In this document: piece by piece, positions 7,341-7,815 of the stretch
Layout of the letters: every line of letters starts with the position of its first letter
Numbering within the stretch: position 1 is the stretch's first letter
Assembly (NCBI GenBank): GCA_903953455.1
Contig: CAJBJW010000216.1
Span: 1 to 7,815, forward strand
DNA: 7,815 nucleotides
Reading direction: 5' to 3'
Source of the DNA: an uncultured Pseudomonadota bacterium
GTDB lineage: Bacteria > Pseudomonadota > Gammaproteobacteria > Methylococcales > Methylomonadaceae
Position numbers and translations under genes: made by a program
Notes under the pieces: generated by a model
Told to the model about the DNA's origin: nothing
Seen by the model: the letters and a program-made list of their open reading frames with translations, nothing else
Database searches by the model: none

Positions 7341-7356
7341 AAATTTATATAAATTT
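7341..7356. repeat. Perfect 16-bp palindrome
   Basis: AAATTTATATAAATTT is exactly self-complementary and lies 84 bp upstream of the mini-ORF start. It could be an operator for a dimeric regulator. It consists only of A and T in an AT-rich region, so chance is a real alternative. Confidence 0.35.
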
Positions 7357-7377
7357 CTGACTGTTACGGCATATTTT

Positions 7378-7410
7378 AAAAGTCATTTATATAATAAATG
7401 AGCGGCTTTT
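7378..7410. repeat. Inverted repeat around a TATAAT hexamer upstream of the mini-ORF
   Basis: The inner arms TCATTTA (7383-7389) and TAAATGA (7395-7401) pair perfectly around a 5-nt loop. The outer arms AAAAG (7378-7382) and CTTTT (7406-7410) add five pairs with a GCGG bulge (7402-7405). An exact TATAAT at 7390-7395 spans the loop edge. It may be an operator over a promoter -10 (no -35 is evident) or an RNA hairpin in a longer leader. The pairing is directly visible; the function is inferred. Confidence 0.4.
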
Positions 7411-7426
7411 TATATCTATTTATCAA

Positions 7427-7432
7427 AAGGAG
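7427..7432 (+). promoter_or_regulatory. Strong Shine-Dalgarno deciding the GTG start of the mini-ORF
   Basis: AAGGAG (within AAAAGGAG) sits 7 nt before the GTG at 7440. It is the best ribosome-binding site in the window and the main argument that the 27-codon frame is translated. CTTTT at 7406-7410 could pair with AAAAG at 7425-7429 and partly mask it. Confidence 0.6.
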
Positions 7433-7439
7433 ATTTATC

Positions 7440-7523
7440 GTGGAACTATTGTCTGTAGGCTTATTTGGTTTAATTATTTTATTAATGTTATTCATGCCAT
7501 TTGTTTTAATTAGCTTTAAATAG
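7440..7523 (+). CDS. 27-residue hydrophobic single-pass membrane mini-protein
   Basis: A GTG-initiated frame of 27 codons ending in TAG. The peptide begins MELLSVGLFG, continues with a Leu/Ile/Met/Phe-rich stretch (IILLMLFMP), and ends VLISFK. Nearly all of residues 3-26 are hydrophobic, with one acidic residue at the N terminus and one Lys at the C terminus, the shape of a single transmembrane helix. Evidence for a real gene is the AAGGAG Shine-Dalgarno at ideal spacing, a frame that is hydrophobic from end to end, and its own inter-gene space with structured upstream DNA. I do not recognise the family. Size and character fit either small membrane subunits of larger complexes (CydX or KdpF class, though it is not a match to those I know) or type I toxin peptides (Ibs or TisB class). 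An ATG at 7525 just after the stop opens only 23 weak codons. Confidence 0.55.
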   Translation: MELLSVGLFGLIILLMLFMPFVLISFK

Positions 7524-7542
7524 AATGAGTGGTAATGAGGTT

Positions 7543-7572
7543 TTTATCAAAAACACAGTGTTCGGTTTTCAA
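7543..7572 (-). promoter_or_regulatory. Weak candidate antisense promoter facing the mini-ORF
   Basis: On the minus strand TTGAAA (7572-7567) is followed after 18 nt by GATAAA (7548-7543), 5/6 and 4/6 matches to sigma-70 hexamers. Transcription would start near 7536 and run leftward across the whole mini-ORF. It overlaps the GTTTTT-ATC-AAAAAC inverted repeat at 7540-7554. AT-rich DNA yields many such matches, so this is only a candidate. Confidence 0.22.
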
Positions 7573-7696
7573 TTACGTTGCCTAGACGTATGTTGATCTG
7601 TTTTTTTATTTATGCTCAGAAATTCCATAGTTTAATGTTCTATAACATCTGATTTATCGATAGGTAACGCCTTTATAACCGACATTCCGCACCCCA

Positions 7697-7815
7697 TCAT
7701 TGAGAATTTGAATATATCAAAACATACCTTTGGCCAAGCAATTTGAGCAAGCTAAAGTGTTGAACATTGCAATTTAAAACAACGGATTGGATTTCACCGA
7801 TGATTAAAATGTGAA
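7697..7815 (-). CDS. 3' end of a minus-strand gene, possibly a flavin reductase-like protein (partial)
   Basis: The minus strand is open for 38 codons from the right edge to a TGA at 7699-7697; the other two minus frames close within the first few codons. The tail reads HILIIGEIQSVVL, then a linker, then LLKLLGQRYVLIYSNSQ. A His-x-Leu-x-Ile-Gly-Glu-Val/Ile strand followed by a short Leu-rich segment and an Arg-Tyr near the end resembles the C terminus of FMN-binding flavin reductase-domain proteins. The gene starts outside the window, so the bulk of the domain cannot be checked. It is convergent with the mini-ORF, with 173 nt between the stops. The family assignment is tentative; that it is coding at all is moderately likely. 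Confidence 0.4.
   Translation of the reverse strand, partial: HILIIGEIQSVVLNCNVQHFSLLKLLGQRYVLIYSNSQ

Larger units (their letters stand above)
7214..7439. other. AT-rich gap between the RTX-type gene and the mini-ORF
   Basis: No gene is supported here; the longest ATG frames are about a dozen codons without a Shine-Dalgarno. A hairpin AATCcCCT/GGGtGATT at 7270-7289 (ATAT loop, one mismatch) could end the RTX transcript, but its nearest T run (7301-7305) is 11 nt away, so I do not call a terminator. Two inverted repeats in the right half are listed separately. Confidence 0.5.

Noticed and set aside
7525..7596. 23-codon ATG frame right after the mini-ORF stop
   Set aside because: No Shine-Dalgarno, ordinary mixed composition, and it overlaps inverted repeats; probably a chance frame.
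7540..7607. Intrinsic terminator after the mini-ORF from GTTTTT-ATC-AAAAAC (7540-7554) or TACGT/ACGTA (7574-7590)
   Set aside because: The first stem is AT-only with no following T tract; the second has five pairs and its T tract begins 10 nt later. Neither meets normal terminator structure.

Overview
The window looks like chromosomal DNA of an AT-rich gammaproteobacterium. PurB, PdxA and RsmA read as close relatives of the E. coli proteins: near-identical motifs, lengths within a few residues, and metal or catalytic residues at matching positions. The pdxA-rsmA pair with a 4-nt overlap is also the enterobacterial arrangement. The long-form IspG argues against an enterobacterium. A sulfur-oxidising Thiotrichales-type lineage would fit, but that is a guess that the sequence alone cannot settle.

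Layout, left to right: (1) 154-975, folP (dihydropteroate synthase), preceded by about 150 bases with no assignable gene. (2) After a 78-nt gap, a compact plus-strand operon from 1054 to 5427: purB, ispG, pdxA and rsmA. Its junctions are a 5-nt gap, a 1-nt TAATG overlap and a 4-nt ATGA overlap. (3) A 175-nt AT-rich gap with a probable intrinsic terminator, a consensus -10 hexamer and a good Shine-Dalgarno. (4) 5603-7213, a 536-residue acidic RTX-type calcium-binding protein, probably exported by a type I secretion system that is not in the window. (5) 7214-7815, sparse AT-rich DNA holding a 27-codon hydrophobic mini-protein gene at 7440-7523 with a very good Shine-Dalgarno, several inverted repeats, and a weak antisense promoter candidate. 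At the right edge is the 3' end of a minus-strand gene whose tail resembles flavin reductases.

The first five genes are core metabolism: folate, purine, isoprenoid and pyridoxal-phosphate synthesis, plus 16S rRNA dimethylation. They are probably largely co-transcribed for growth-linked expression rather than forming one pathway. The accessory part starts at about 5430. The least explained items are the RTX protein, whose roughly 340-residue N-terminal part I cannot assign, and the mini-membrane-protein locus. The mini-gene's structured leader and possible antisense transcript make a type I toxin-antitoxin module a testable but unproven idea. I see no CRISPR array, tRNA, rRNA, IS element or phage gene.
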